DNA of 52,492 nucleotides from Rhodospirillales bacterium (GTDB lineage: Bacteria > Pseudomonadota > Alphaproteobacteria > UBA8366 > JADFVY01). Both the position numbers and the translations under genes were made by a program. The stretch covers positions 618,519 through 671,010 of the forward strand of contig CP070634.1 in assembly GCA_020356105.1 (NCBI GenBank), written 5' to 3'. Every line of letters begins with the position of its first letter. The first letter of the stretch is position 1. Below are positions 35,315-43,058 of this stretch, piece by piece. The notes beneath the pieces are model-generated. The model was not told the DNA's origin. It saw only the letters and a program-made list of their open reading frames with translations, and did not search any database.

Positions 35315-36730
35315 TCAGCCTGTCCCCAGATGGCGCACGATTCGCTCGCTGGCGTCCAGTGCGGGCACCGGCTGGCCAAGATGCGGGGCACGCTTGACAC
35401 CTTCTTCAATCACCGCAAGGTAGCCCTCCGCCGTGTTGCGCCACGTGTACGTCTCCGACACGCGCCGCCGCGCGCGCGCCGACAGCTCGGCATGCGCCGC
35501 GAGGGCCTGCAGCAGACCCCGTGCGATGTCGGCGCTGTCGAACGGATCGACGAGAATCCCGGAACCATCGGCGAAGATCTCCGATGGACCGCCGTTGCGG
35601 GTGGCAACGCAGGCAAGGCCGCAGGCCGCGGCCTCGATCGGCGCCAGACCGAACGGCTCGTAAAAGGCGGTGAGTGCGAAGACAGATCCGGTCCTTGCGA
35701 AATAGCGATACGTTGCAGCCAGTTGCGTCTGGGACCGAATATCGAGGAAACGCACCCGGCCGCGAAGATTCGCCTCGGTTATGCATTGCAGTATCGCTTT
35801 GAGGACCCCGCGTTCGTTCTCCGGCAGGCGGTCGACCTCGTCGAAGGGATCGTCGATGCCGCGAATGCAGATGGCTAGCCCCGCCTGTTCGCGCAGGCGC
35901 GTGTTTTCGGCGAATGCCCTGACCACGCCGAGCGTGTTCTTCTTCTCGTCCAGTCGGCTGGACACCACGACAAACGGGCCGGAAAGGCCGGCCAGCCGGT
36001 CATCGAGCATTGCTCGGGTGGCCGCATCTTGTCGGTTTGCTTCGGCATTGAATACGCGCGTATTGACGCCCGGCGGGATCACCGAGAAACGGTCGTCGTC
36101 GCCAACCTCGACGGCCCCCGCGTAAAGCGGATGCGCATATTGCTCGTATCGCTCTTGCGACGTCGAGGTAACGATGCGGAAGGCCCGGCGCATGCTCAAG
36201 CGCTCCGCGGCAATTCGCCTCGAAAAGCGGAAGCGGGCCTCCATCCGCTCCAGATTCCCGCGATTCGTGCCGAGCTTGTCGAGTTTTTGCGCACCGAGGG
36301 AATGGCCGGTGAAGGTAAAACCGATCCCTGCCAGATGTTGGGTCAGGGCCGCGCAATATCCGCCATCGGCGTAATGACCGGTCGCGAAATCCGGCATTGT
36401 CCCGGCATAGAAGGCAATCATGTTATGCACGAACTCGTCGAGGTGATCCCACAAGCGTTCCTTGTCGAGGAATGCGGATCCACCGCACCGCACGCGGACG
36501 ATTCTCGGGTTGTCTTCGTAATCCGGGTAATCATCGATCTCGGAGGCGAATTCGGGCCAGTTCGGATCCTCGATCCTGCGGGTCACGATGTCGACCTTGT
36601 GTCCCGCATCCGCCATGGCGATGGCGAGTTCCTTGACATATATCAGCTGCCCGCCGAAATCCGGGTGCTCGGTCAAGTGCGAGTCGTTCGGGTCGAAATT
36701 CCCCTGGGGATTCAGAAATAAGATGTGCAT
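35315..36730 (-). CDS. GT4 glycosyltransferase, sucrose-phosphate synthase-like
   Basis: This 471-residue cytoplasmic enzyme has a GT-B fold. Its N-terminus (MHILFLNPQGNFDPNDSHLT, then FGGQLIYVKELAIAMA) and FTFTGHSLGAQKLDKLG resemble bacterial sucrose-phosphate synthase and mannosylfructose-phosphate synthase. The donor site shows VVSSRLDEKKNTLGVVRAF and EPFGLAPIEAAACGLACVA (E-x7-E). The length is close to mannosylfructose-phosphate synthase (about 450) and shorter than sucrose synthase (about 800). With glgC beside it, ADP-glucose is the likely donor and fructose-6-phosphate the likely acceptor, both inferred. No sugar-phosphate phosphatase gene is in the window. It starts 42 bp after the P-loop kinase stop. 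Confidence 0.85.
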   Translation of the reverse strand: MHILFLNPQGNFDPNDSHLTEHPDFGGQLIYVKELAIAMADAGHKVDIVTRRIEDPNWPEFASEIDDYPDYEDNPRIVRVRCGGSAFLDKERLWDHLDEFVHNMIAFYAGTMPDFATGHYADGGYCAALTQHLAGIGFTFTGHSLGAQKLDKLGTNRGNLERMEARFRFSRRIAAERLSMRRAFRIVTSTSQERYEQYAHPLYAGAVEVGDDDRFSVIPPGVNTRVFNAEANRQDAATRAMLDDRLAGLSGPFVVVSSRLDEKKNTLGVVRAFAENTRLREQAGLAICIRGIDDPFDEVDRLPENERGVLKAILQCITEANLRGRVRFLDIRSQTQLAATYRYFARTGSVFALTAFYEPFGLAPIEAAACGLACVATRNGGPSEIFADGSGILVDPFDSADIARGLLQALAAHAELSARARRRVSETYTWRNTAEGYLAVIEEGVKRAPHLGQPVPALDASERIVRHLGTG

Positions 36731-36772
36731 GGCCCTTTCCGCGCGCCGGACCCCGTGGCCAGAGCGGCCCTG

Positions 36773-37423
36773 TCAACCTTCCGATCCGACGGAATAATCC
36801 TTGTTGATGACGATGTCCGCCCGCGACCGGTGCGCTGCAATGATCTCGTGTTCGATCCGCAGCACGTCGTCGATGAACGGGTCGAGCTCGGCGGTGTCCC
36901 GCAGTCTTTTCTCCCGGTGAGCCCGGGTATCCGTGTAATCGCGGTCGATGAAGATCTTCGTGCTGGCGTTCTGCAGCAACGAGGTATAGGTCCCCTCCGC
37001 GATCGCCACAGATGCATCCTCGGTCGCCACCGTTTCGGCCGTAAATCGGTCTTCCTCGTAAATCGCCAGCGGTTTTTCGATGCTCGCCACGCCATCGAGA
37101 AAGTCTTTGAGCTGCCGGTCGAGCAGATCGAGCCGAACCTCTTGGGGGCCGACCCAGCGGATGTCTTGTCGCCGCACGCGATCGTTGGTCTTGGGCGGGT
37201 GTACGAAATAATCGTCCTGCTGGAATATGATGCAGGCGATGCCGTGAGTGGCCAGCGAATCCGCGATGGCCGTCGCCATCTCCGACTTGCCGCTGCCCGA
37301 CTCGCCGGCGACGGCAAGCGTATACTTCCCCTGCGATGCTTCGATGGTCGGTAGGATGAGTGGCAGAATCGCCTCGGCGGCCTTGGTATGGTGCGGCTCC
37401 ACGATTATCTTGTCACCACGCAT
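36773..37423 (-). CDS. Uridine kinase-like P-loop kinase
   Basis: This 216-residue protein has Walker A GESGSGKSEM at about residue 40 and later QQDDYFVHPPKTNDRVRR, the acidic substrate loop of the uridine kinase/phosphoribulokinase family; EGTYTSLLQNASTKIFIDRD is the usual acidic strand. It differs from true uridine kinase in the substrate region, and the family also includes kinases of sugars and glycerate. ATG at 37423 is preferred over GTG at 37429 for better spacing to AGAGGA. It is co-directional with the GT4 gene and divergent from the DUF4922 gene. It may phosphorylate a sugar in this cluster. Confidence 0.8.
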   Translation of the reverse strand: MRGDKIIVEPHHTKAAEAILPLILPTIEASQGKYTLAVAGESGSGKSEMATAIADSLATHGIACIIFQQDDYFVHPPKTNDRVRRQDIRWVGPQEVRLDLLDRQLKDFLDGVASIEKPLAIYEEDRFTAETVATEDASVAIAEGTYTSLLQNASTKIFIDRDYTDTRAHREKRLRDTAELDPFIDDVLRIEHEIIAAHRSRADIVINKDYSVGSEG

Positions 37424-37658
37424 TATCACGTTTCCTCTACTTGGACCGTTTCATTGCCGCCGACACGCTTCCAAAGGAGTGTCCAGGGCCGCCGCTACGA
37501 ACAGCAAGCTCTTGTATGGAGGCGGAGGTCTGTGCCCAGCGGCCGCGCGGAAGGGCTTGCATTGCATTAATATTTTCTCACTTAATATACAACGGCCCCC
37601 GAGATCAATAAATCGGCCAATCAATGCTCTACGGAGGGGGCGGACGGCGGACGAGAGT
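37424..37658. promoter_or_regulatory. Divergent promoter region of sugar cluster
   Basis: This 235-bp region lies between the minus-strand kinase and the plus-strand DUF4922 gene. It includes a marked AT-rich stretch (about 37560-37592). It probably holds back-to-back promoters; no clear operator was found. Confidence 0.45.
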
Positions 37659-38696
37659 ATGTTGAGCGAGTACGATACCGCCTGGCATGAGTTGAACGCG
37701 CGCCTTCGCACGATCGAAGTTGGCGGCGGCGGCCTTCACGGGGCCTTGACGGCGCTGAAGAGGCACCAGCAGCGGACCGGCTTCATCAAGGATGCGCTTG
37801 ATGACGTTGAACGATACACGCTCTACCACCCGCAAGATTCATCCCGTTTCTTCAGGGCGCAATACAATCCGAAACGCGCCTTGCGGTTCAATGGCAACGG
37901 CATCGCCCCAGCGCCGGTCGGGTTCATGGTGCACAATGAGGGTTGTTTCCTGTGCCGCGACAATATTCGCTGGCAGCAGCGAGGCGTTCAGATGGGCTAT
38001 GAGGTTCGGGTCGGCGAGACGGGTTACTACGCCTGGATGAACCCGTTCCCGCTGTTACCGACGCATATCGTCGTCGCAACGCAGGCGCATGCGTCCCAGG
38101 AATGGGGGTTCGAGCTGGAAGCGCCCGACGGCGCCGCCTCGTTCCTCGTCGATCTCGTGGCGCTCGCGGCCCAGATGCCGGGCTATGTCGGGTTCTACAA
38201 TGGTGTGGGGGCCGGCGCATCGATTCCAGGCCATCTGCATTTTCATTTTTGCCAGCGCCCGCAGGACGATCCGGAATTTCCGCTGGAGCGGGCCGGCGGG
38301 GCATTCGAGGAGCCGGGCGAAGGCGCCGGGATCCTGACGCGGTATCCGGTGGCGGTCGCCATATGGCGCGGCAGTCCCAAGCAGGTGGTCGCGGCGGTGT
38401 CGGCCTGGATGGCAAGATGGCGACACCGCAATCGCATGCGTCTCGACAATCTGACGGGAAATTTCATCGTCTCGATGGACGGACCGGGCGACCGGATTTC
38501 CCTCTATTTCATACCGCGTGATCGGGGGAACGCCATCGGTCGCGGGATGCAGGGGCTGGTCGGCGGTCTCGAACTTCTCGGCGAGGTCGTGTTCTCCGAC
38601 CCCAAGGACCAGGAATTGTTGGAGAACGGGGCAATCGACTATTTCGCCCTGGAGGGGTATCTTGCGCGCGTCCATACACCCATGTTTCCGTCCTGA
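37659..38696 (+). CDS. DUF4922/GalT-like nucleotidyltransferase or phosphorylase
   Basis: This 345-residue protein resembles DUF4922 members of the HIT/GalT superfamily. CFLC at residues 96-99 recalls the CFLCxxN run of the family, NPFPLLPTHIVVATQAHASQ is the central strand region, and GHLHFHFCQRP (His 192, 194, 196) is an HxHxH active site typical of enzymes that form a nucleotidyl-His intermediate (GalT, Ap4A and GDP-galactose or ADP-glucose phosphorylases). It should transfer or remove a nucleotide on a sugar phosphate. In this setting, phosphorolysis of an ADP- or GDP-sugar is a reasonable guess. The ATG at 37659 is the first start after the divergent promoter zone. Confidence 0.8.
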   Translation: MLSEYDTAWHELNARLRTIEVGGGGLHGALTALKRHQQRTGFIKDALDDVERYTLYHPQDSSRFFRAQYNPKRALRFNGNGIAPAPVGFMVHNEGCFLCRDNIRWQQRGVQMGYEVRVGETGYYAWMNPFPLLPTHIVVATQAHASQEWGFELEAPDGAASFLVDLVALAAQMPGYVGFYNGVGAGASIPGHLHFHFCQRPQDDPEFPLERAGGAFEEPGEGAGILTRYPVAVAIWRGSPKQVVAAVSAWMARWRHRNRMRLDNLTGNFIVSMDGPGDRISLYFIPRDRGNAIGRGMQGLVGGLELLGEVVFSDPKDQELLENGAIDYFALEGYLARVHTPMFPS

Positions 38697-39099
38697 CGGG
38701 TCGCGGTTGCCCTCATAATACAGACATTCCATATGCAGGCGGCGATCCATATTCTTGCGCGATCTCAATCGGCGCACTGCATGTGCATGTCATGCCCGGG
38801 GCGGCGGCCGCGATATCTAGGAGCTACAACTTCCAGATGTGCTTCTCGGTGTCCGAGCTTAACGATGGAATACCGTGGGTGATCGGCAGTCCATTCGCGC
38901 CGTATGGATCGCGGGTTGAATGGGCGAGGCGGACCGTTTCGTGCCGGATGGCCAAGGATGCGAGCTGGGCGCTTCACGGTCGGCTCGATATTCAGACACT
39001 GGTTTCTGTGCGGAGGCACCGCTGCCGGGCCGGCTTGCGTCGCCCGGTGATAACCGACGAGACGATGTCGCGGCGACAGGTTGAAAAGGAGACAGACCG
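38697..39099. other. 403-bp intergenic stretch, no gene supported
   Basis: Between the DUF4922 gene and the phosphofructokinase gene, short ORFs in several frames show no recognisable protein and lack good ribosome sites. The segment just before 39100 holds AAAGGAG, which serves the downstream gene. It may hold a promoter for the phosphofructokinase. Confidence 0.4.
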
Positions 39100-40257
39100 A
39101 TGCATATCGCAGTCTTGACGGGCGGTGGCGACGTCCCCGGCCTCAACCCGGCAATCAAGGCGATCGTGACCGAGGCGAGTGCCCGCGGCTGGAACGTGAC
39201 CGGATTCCGGCGTGGCTGGGCGGGACCTCTGAATTGCGATCTGGATAATCCGGAAGCATCGAGCGACTGGGTCACGGCTCTTGGGCCCGACGTGGTGCGC
39301 CATATCGATCGGACCGGTGGCACGGTCCTGCATACCACGCGGACCAATCCGTCGAATGTGCGAGCAGGCGAGCTGCCGGACTTCCTGCGGTCGAAATACT
39401 CGAAGGCCGGCGAGATGGACATGGTCGACTGCACCGAACATGTTCTGGCCGTGCTGACCGCCCTTAAGGTCGACGTTCTGATCGCGATCGGCGGCGATGA
39501 TACGCTGTCTTACGCCGCGCGCCTCTTCGACGAAGGCGTGCCGACCATGTGTATTCCGAAGACCATGGACAATGACGTGTTCGGCACCGATTACTGCATC
39601 GGTTTCTCGACATGTGTGAACCGCTCGGTTGATTTCATTAACCGCTTGCGAACCCCGGCCGGCAGCCACGAGCGCTTCCTGGTCGTCGAGATGTTCGGCC
39701 GAAACTCCGGCGAATCGGCGTTGATTACCGGCTACCTCTCGGATGCCGACCGCACCCTGATCGCCGAGGTGCCGTTCGACATCGAGCGGGTTGCGCAGTT
39801 GCTCGAGGCCGATCGAGAGCGCAACAGTTCCCACTACGCCATCGTCGTCGTCTCGGAAGGTGCGTCACCAAAGGGCGGCGCGGTGCTCGAATCCGGCGAG
39901 GCCGATGCTTTTGGTCACCGCAAGCTCGGCGGTATCGGCCGCGCGGTGGGCGACGCCTTGAAGGAGCGAACCGGTGTCGACGTCATGGTTCAGAGCCTCG
40001 CCTATCTCGTCCGCGCGGGGATGCCCGACGCCATGGATCTCATGGTTGGCCGGAATTTCGGCACAATGACCATCCAGCTCATCGAGGCGGGGAAGAGCGG
40101 ACTAATGACCGCGATCCAGGATGGCCGATACACGACGGAAGCCGCCGATATCTGCACCAGGGGCAAACGCAACGTCGATGTCGCCGCCATGTATGACCCC
40201 GAGGCGTACCACCCGCGGATCGCGCAGGTGTCCGGCATGCCGATGTTTCTCAAGTGA
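39100..40257 (+). CDS. 6-phosphofructokinase, PPi-dependent signature
   Basis: This 385-residue enzyme interconverts fructose-6-phosphate and fructose-1,6-bisphosphate. It starts MHIAVLTGGGDVPGLNPAIK. GGDDT (131-135) has Asp where ATP-dependent enzymes have Gly, and PKTMDND (153-159) has Lys before Thr where ATP-dependent ones have Gly. Together these are the known markers of PPi use. VVEMFGRNSGESAL is the substrate strand. The ribosome site AAAGGAG is 9 bp upstream. GlgC, in the same cluster, releases PPi, which this enzyme could use; that is inference. PPi-PFK works in both directions. Confidence 0.88.
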   Translation: MHIAVLTGGGDVPGLNPAIKAIVTEASARGWNVTGFRRGWAGPLNCDLDNPEASSDWVTALGPDVVRHIDRTGGTVLHTTRTNPSNVRAGELPDFLRSKYSKAGEMDMVDCTEHVLAVLTALKVDVLIAIGGDDTLSYAARLFDEGVPTMCIPKTMDNDVFGTDYCIGFSTCVNRSVDFINRLRTPAGSHERFLVVEMFGRNSGESALITGYLSDADRTLIAEVPFDIERVAQLLEADRERNSSHYAIVVVSEGASPKGGAVLESGEADAFGHRKLGGIGRAVGDALKERTGVDVMVQSLAYLVRAGMPDAMDLMVGRNFGTMTIQLIEAGKSGLMTAIQDGRYTTEAADICTRGKRNVDVAAMYDPEAYHPRIAQVSGMPMFLK

Positions 40258-40265
40258 CCGGCAGG

Positions 40266-40292
40266 CGGCCCTGCGGATTGCCGCGCGGGCCG
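40266..40292. terminator. Hairpin between convergent PFK and methyltransferase genes
   Basis: Arms CGGCCCTGCGG and CCGCGCGGGCCG pair with a small internal mismatch around ATTG. No T-run follows on either strand, so intrinsic termination is uncertain. Confidence 0.3.
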
Positions 40293-40358
40293 ATCAACGC
40301 CGATGGCGGGTTGCGAATGGCGGGATCGCGGCAACGGGGATGTTCGATCCGCGACGCT

Positions 40359-41129
40359 TCAGACCTTTGTGGCCCGGTGAATGGCCATGACTCCGCCTAC
40401 CGCATCCTGGGATGTGACCGGAGAGAACCCCACATGTTCAAGCAGGTCGGTAATCTCCCTGGACGAATAGAACAATTCCACCGCCTCGACGAAGTAGTCC
40501 CGGCAACTCCGGGCTTCCGCTCCGCTGCCGAAAAGCCATGCGGTCGCCGACACGCAGCCCTTTAGATAGGTGCTGTAAAGCCTCTGGACGACTGGGCTTT
40601 CGGGCCTCAGCATGTCGCAGTGATAGAAGCAGCCACCCGGCTTGAGGACACGCTGGACTTCGCGGAAGACATCGAAGATCTGCAGATGTCTCGACGCCCA
40701 TTGCAGAGTTGCGACGTCGAACGAATTGTCCTGGAACGGCAGGTGGTGCACATCGCCGACAACGCTCTCGATTTGAACACCGTTCGCCCGCGCAAGCTCC
40801 TGGCCGACGTCCTGCATCGCTTGGCTGCGGTCCATCGCACAGACCCGAGCAGCCGGCTGTCTCTTGAGGAGTCCGATCCCAACGGCGTTGGTCCCCGCGC
40901 AGACATCCAGGACGGCATCCCCAGGCTTCAACTCCACGGCGTTCAGGAAGCGGTGACGCCAGGTCTTGCACATCCCCAGGCTGGCAACATTGCTTGCAAC
41001 ATCGTAATAGGGCGCAACATCTTTGAAGACCGCATGCAACTCATTGCCCCAGATTCCCGAGAATGCTTCCTTGCGCGCCAATTCGCGGCCGGAGAAATAG
41101 TGTTCCATCGTGTCCTGCGCGTCACTCAT
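40359..41129 (-). CDS. UbiE/COQ5-like SAM-dependent methyltransferase
   Basis: This 256-residue class I methyltransferase starts MSDAQDTMEHYFSGRELARK. Motif I is VLDVCAGTNAVGIGLL, with DNSFDVATLQWASRHLQIFD and VLKPGGCFYHCDMLRP as motifs II/III. Similar proteins methylate quinone precursors, but the motif-I sequence and the N-terminus differ from true UbiE, so a special quinone or other small-molecule substrate is possible. The ATG at 41127-41129 was chosen over a longer frame that shows no homology. It is convergent with the phosphofructokinase gene and seems to be a single gene. Confidence 0.8.
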   Translation of the reverse strand: MSDAQDTMEHYFSGRELARKEAFSGIWGNELHAVFKDVAPYYDVASNVASLGMCKTWRHRFLNAVELKPGDAVLDVCAGTNAVGIGLLKRQPAARVCAMDRSQAMQDVGQELARANGVQIESVVGDVHHLPFQDNSFDVATLQWASRHLQIFDVFREVQRVLKPGGCFYHCDMLRPESPVVQRLYSTYLKGCVSATAWLFGSGAEARSCRDYFVEAVELFYSSREITDLLEHVGFSPVTSQDAVGGVMAIHRATKV

Positions 41130-41773
41130 CAGACCTGATCTCCATCGGTTGCGTGTCGCCGAAACTCGCAAATATCGCCTTTGACAGCGTCGCCAGCAAG
41201 AACTGCCGAAAACGCGGCGAGGAAGACTCCGAAATAACCGGGCGCGCCGCCTCTCTGCCGATTCAGGCAATATCGCAGACGCATCCCGCGTGCAATCGCC
41301 CGATCGATCTCGTTACGCGGTTAACTATATGATCCGTCAGAGATGCGGAAATTGACACAGGTCAACAGTGGCCGCGATCCCTGAATTTGCACGATCGAAC
41401 ACGGTAAATGGCTACGTCCTGTTTCCCGTGTTCGCCATCGTTTTTCGAGGCTCGATCGCGGTTTCGCGACCCGGTTGCGTCATTTGGTCGCGCGAAAACC
41501 GGCCTGACCTGCCAGCTCGCCCTCGTCGTTGGATTGACGGGCATCGACCTCAACGCCGACGGGGGCGGCCAGCGCCTTCGTTTTCGCCCGATACCGGCGA
41601 GCGTCTCGGTCCCGTGGATCTCCGGCTCTCGGGTGCCCAGCAGATAGAGGTTCGAGCCGTTCAGGATCAGGGTCTTTGCCGTAATAACGGAGGTGCCCCA
41701 CAATCAGAGGCCGCGCACGCTATTGCCCCGGGGCGGTTTAGGCAGCCCGTCGATGCGCAGGGTGTCCAGCGAC
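41130..41773. other. 644-bp gap holding an aroQ remnant
   Basis: No intact gene is supported here. The left part (41130-41475) holds no recognisable coding signal on either strand. The right part contains a frameshifted piece of a type II dehydroquinase gene (separate entry). The longest plus-strand frame, 41368-41988, has no family match and overlaps the PEP-synthase-like gene. Confidence 0.5.
41480..41676 (-). pseudogene. aroQ: Frameshifted, truncated aroQ (type II 3-dehydroquinase)
   Basis: On the minus strand one frame reads KTLILNGSNLYLLGTREPEI and then HGTETLAGI, closely matching the N-terminus of type II dehydroquinases (xxxLNGPNLNLLGTREPEIYG). A shift into another frame gives RAKTKALAAPVGVEVDARQS then NDEGELAGQAG, matching the next conserved part (VDFRQSNHEGEL). 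About 65 of roughly 145 residues remain; the region with the catalytic His is missing. It lies just downstream of the PEP-synthase-like gene. AroQ makes dehydroshikimate, a precursor of both shikimate and protocatechuate. Confidence 0.75.
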
Positions 41774-43054
41774 CTAGCTTATCCAGCGAACGATCCCGGC
41801 GACGCCGTCGACGCCGACCTGGGCGCCGTCCGGTATCGCGTGCGTCGCATCGGGAACACCGAGCACCATCGGGATGCCGCGCTCGCGCGCAAGCGAGGCA
41901 AGATGTGACGTGCTGCCGCCGAGCTCGGAAACAACGCCCGCGACCCTGGGCAGGATCTGGGCAAGCGCCGGCCCCGCCACCCTTGTGACCAGCACGTCGC
42001 CGGGGCCGACCCGGCCCAGCTCGCACTCGCAACTGATCACGCAGGCCCGGCCGGCGCCCCAGCCGATCCCTCCGGGATGTCCGCGAACGCCGGGATGACG
42101 GAGCCAGATTTCGTCGGGTACCGGCGCCGGCTGCGTCTGCAGTGGGCGCGCCTGCAACATCCTGATGCCCGACGCGTCGACCGCCCACTCGATCTCGACC
42201 GGTCGGCCCATGACCGACTCCGCCTTGCGCATCATCTGTCCCAGTTGCCGCACCTCGTCGTTACTCAGACAGGGCTCCGCGACGCGCGCAGCGTCAACCG
42301 CCCGACTGCCGGGGCCGTGGTGGTGACAGTGCACGCTGTGAGATTTGTGACCCAGCGTGGTCTCCACGAGATCGCCCCCACGTGTCAGGTCGTATCGGTC
42401 CGGCACGACCTCGCCCTGGGCGATTGCCTCGCCAAGGCCCCATGTTGCGCTGATCGACATGCCGCCGCCCGCGGTCTGGCTCATGCCGCCACCCGAAGCG
42501 CGGGCGTCGATCAAAGCCTGGACCAGCACCCCCATCGCGGTATCGTCGGGGCTGAGATCCTGGCCGTCCATGTAGCGCATGGCCCGCGACGACCAGAGCG
42601 CGCCCCAACAGGCGCGCACGGTGGTGAGCAAATCCGTCTCATTGTCTATGCCGAGATAACTCTGAAACTGCCCGGCAAACGAGGTGCCAGCCCGGTCCTC
42701 CATAATCGAGGACGACCGGACCGCAACGCGGGGACCGACGCGATCGGCGAGCTCGTGATACGCGGCCAGCACCTGCGCCTCGATCTCCGCCGCGATCGGC
42801 TGTTCAAACAGGGCGATCCTGACCTGGGCGAGATATTGTCGCGCCGCCATGTAATCCAGCGTGGCCGCCCTGTGTGCCGCCTCGGCAAGGCCGAGCGATT
42901 CGATCTGCGCCCGGTACGCCGCAGCATCGAGGCAGAAACCATCCGGGATCGGCAAGCCGGCCTGGCCGAGGGTGGCCTGATTCGCCGCCTTTGGTCCGAA
43001 TCGGTCCGGATCGGCTGCCGCCCGATCACAGAGGTTTACGACGTACTGGATCAC
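41774..43054 (-). CDS. Two-domain PEP synthase-like phosphotransferase
   Basis: This 426-residue protein has an N-terminal ATP-binding domain of the PEP synthase/PPDK type (FGPKAANQATLGQAGLPIPD, VAVRSSSIMEDRAGTSFAGQ, VEIEWAVDASGIRMLQARPL) followed directly by the swivelling phospho-His domain (GGSTSHLASLARERGIPMVL, with the phosphorylated His in SHL). The C-terminal TIM barrel that binds PEP/pyruvate in PEP synthase (about 800 residues) is absent. Similar ATP-plus-His pieces occur in rifampin phosphotransferase and phenylphosphate synthase, with another acceptor domain. The acceptor here is unknown. It starts 4 bp after the M24 gene stop, so the two form an operon. Confidence 0.8.
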   Translation of the reverse strand: MIQYVVNLCDRAAADPDRFGPKAANQATLGQAGLPIPDGFCLDAAAYRAQIESLGLAEAAHRAATLDYMAARQYLAQVRIALFEQPIAAEIEAQVLAAYHELADRVGPRVAVRSSSIMEDRAGTSFAGQFQSYLGIDNETDLLTTVRACWGALWSSRAMRYMDGQDLSPDDTAMGVLVQALIDARASGGGMSQTAGGGMSISATWGLGEAIAQGEVVPDRYDLTRGGDLVETTLGHKSHSVHCHHHGPGSRAVDAARVAEPCLSNDEVRQLGQMMRKAESVMGRPVEIEWAVDASGIRMLQARPLQTQPAPVPDEIWLRHPGVRGHPGGIGWGAGRACVISCECELGRVGPGDVLVTRVAGPALAQILPRVAGVVSELGGSTSHLASLARERGIPMVLGVPDATHAIPDGAQVGVDGVAGIVRWIS

Positions 43055-43058
43055 CGGA

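Noticed and set aside
38783..39118. 111-codon plus-strand ORF before the phosphofructokinase gene
   Set aside because: No family match or ribosome site, and it overlaps the start of the confident phosphofructokinase gene.
41368..41988. 206-codon plus-strand ORF
   Set aside because: There is no ribosome site or homology. It overlaps the aroQ remnant and the PEP-synthase-like gene on the other strand, and its end is a run of Arg/Pro/Ala typical of spurious frames.
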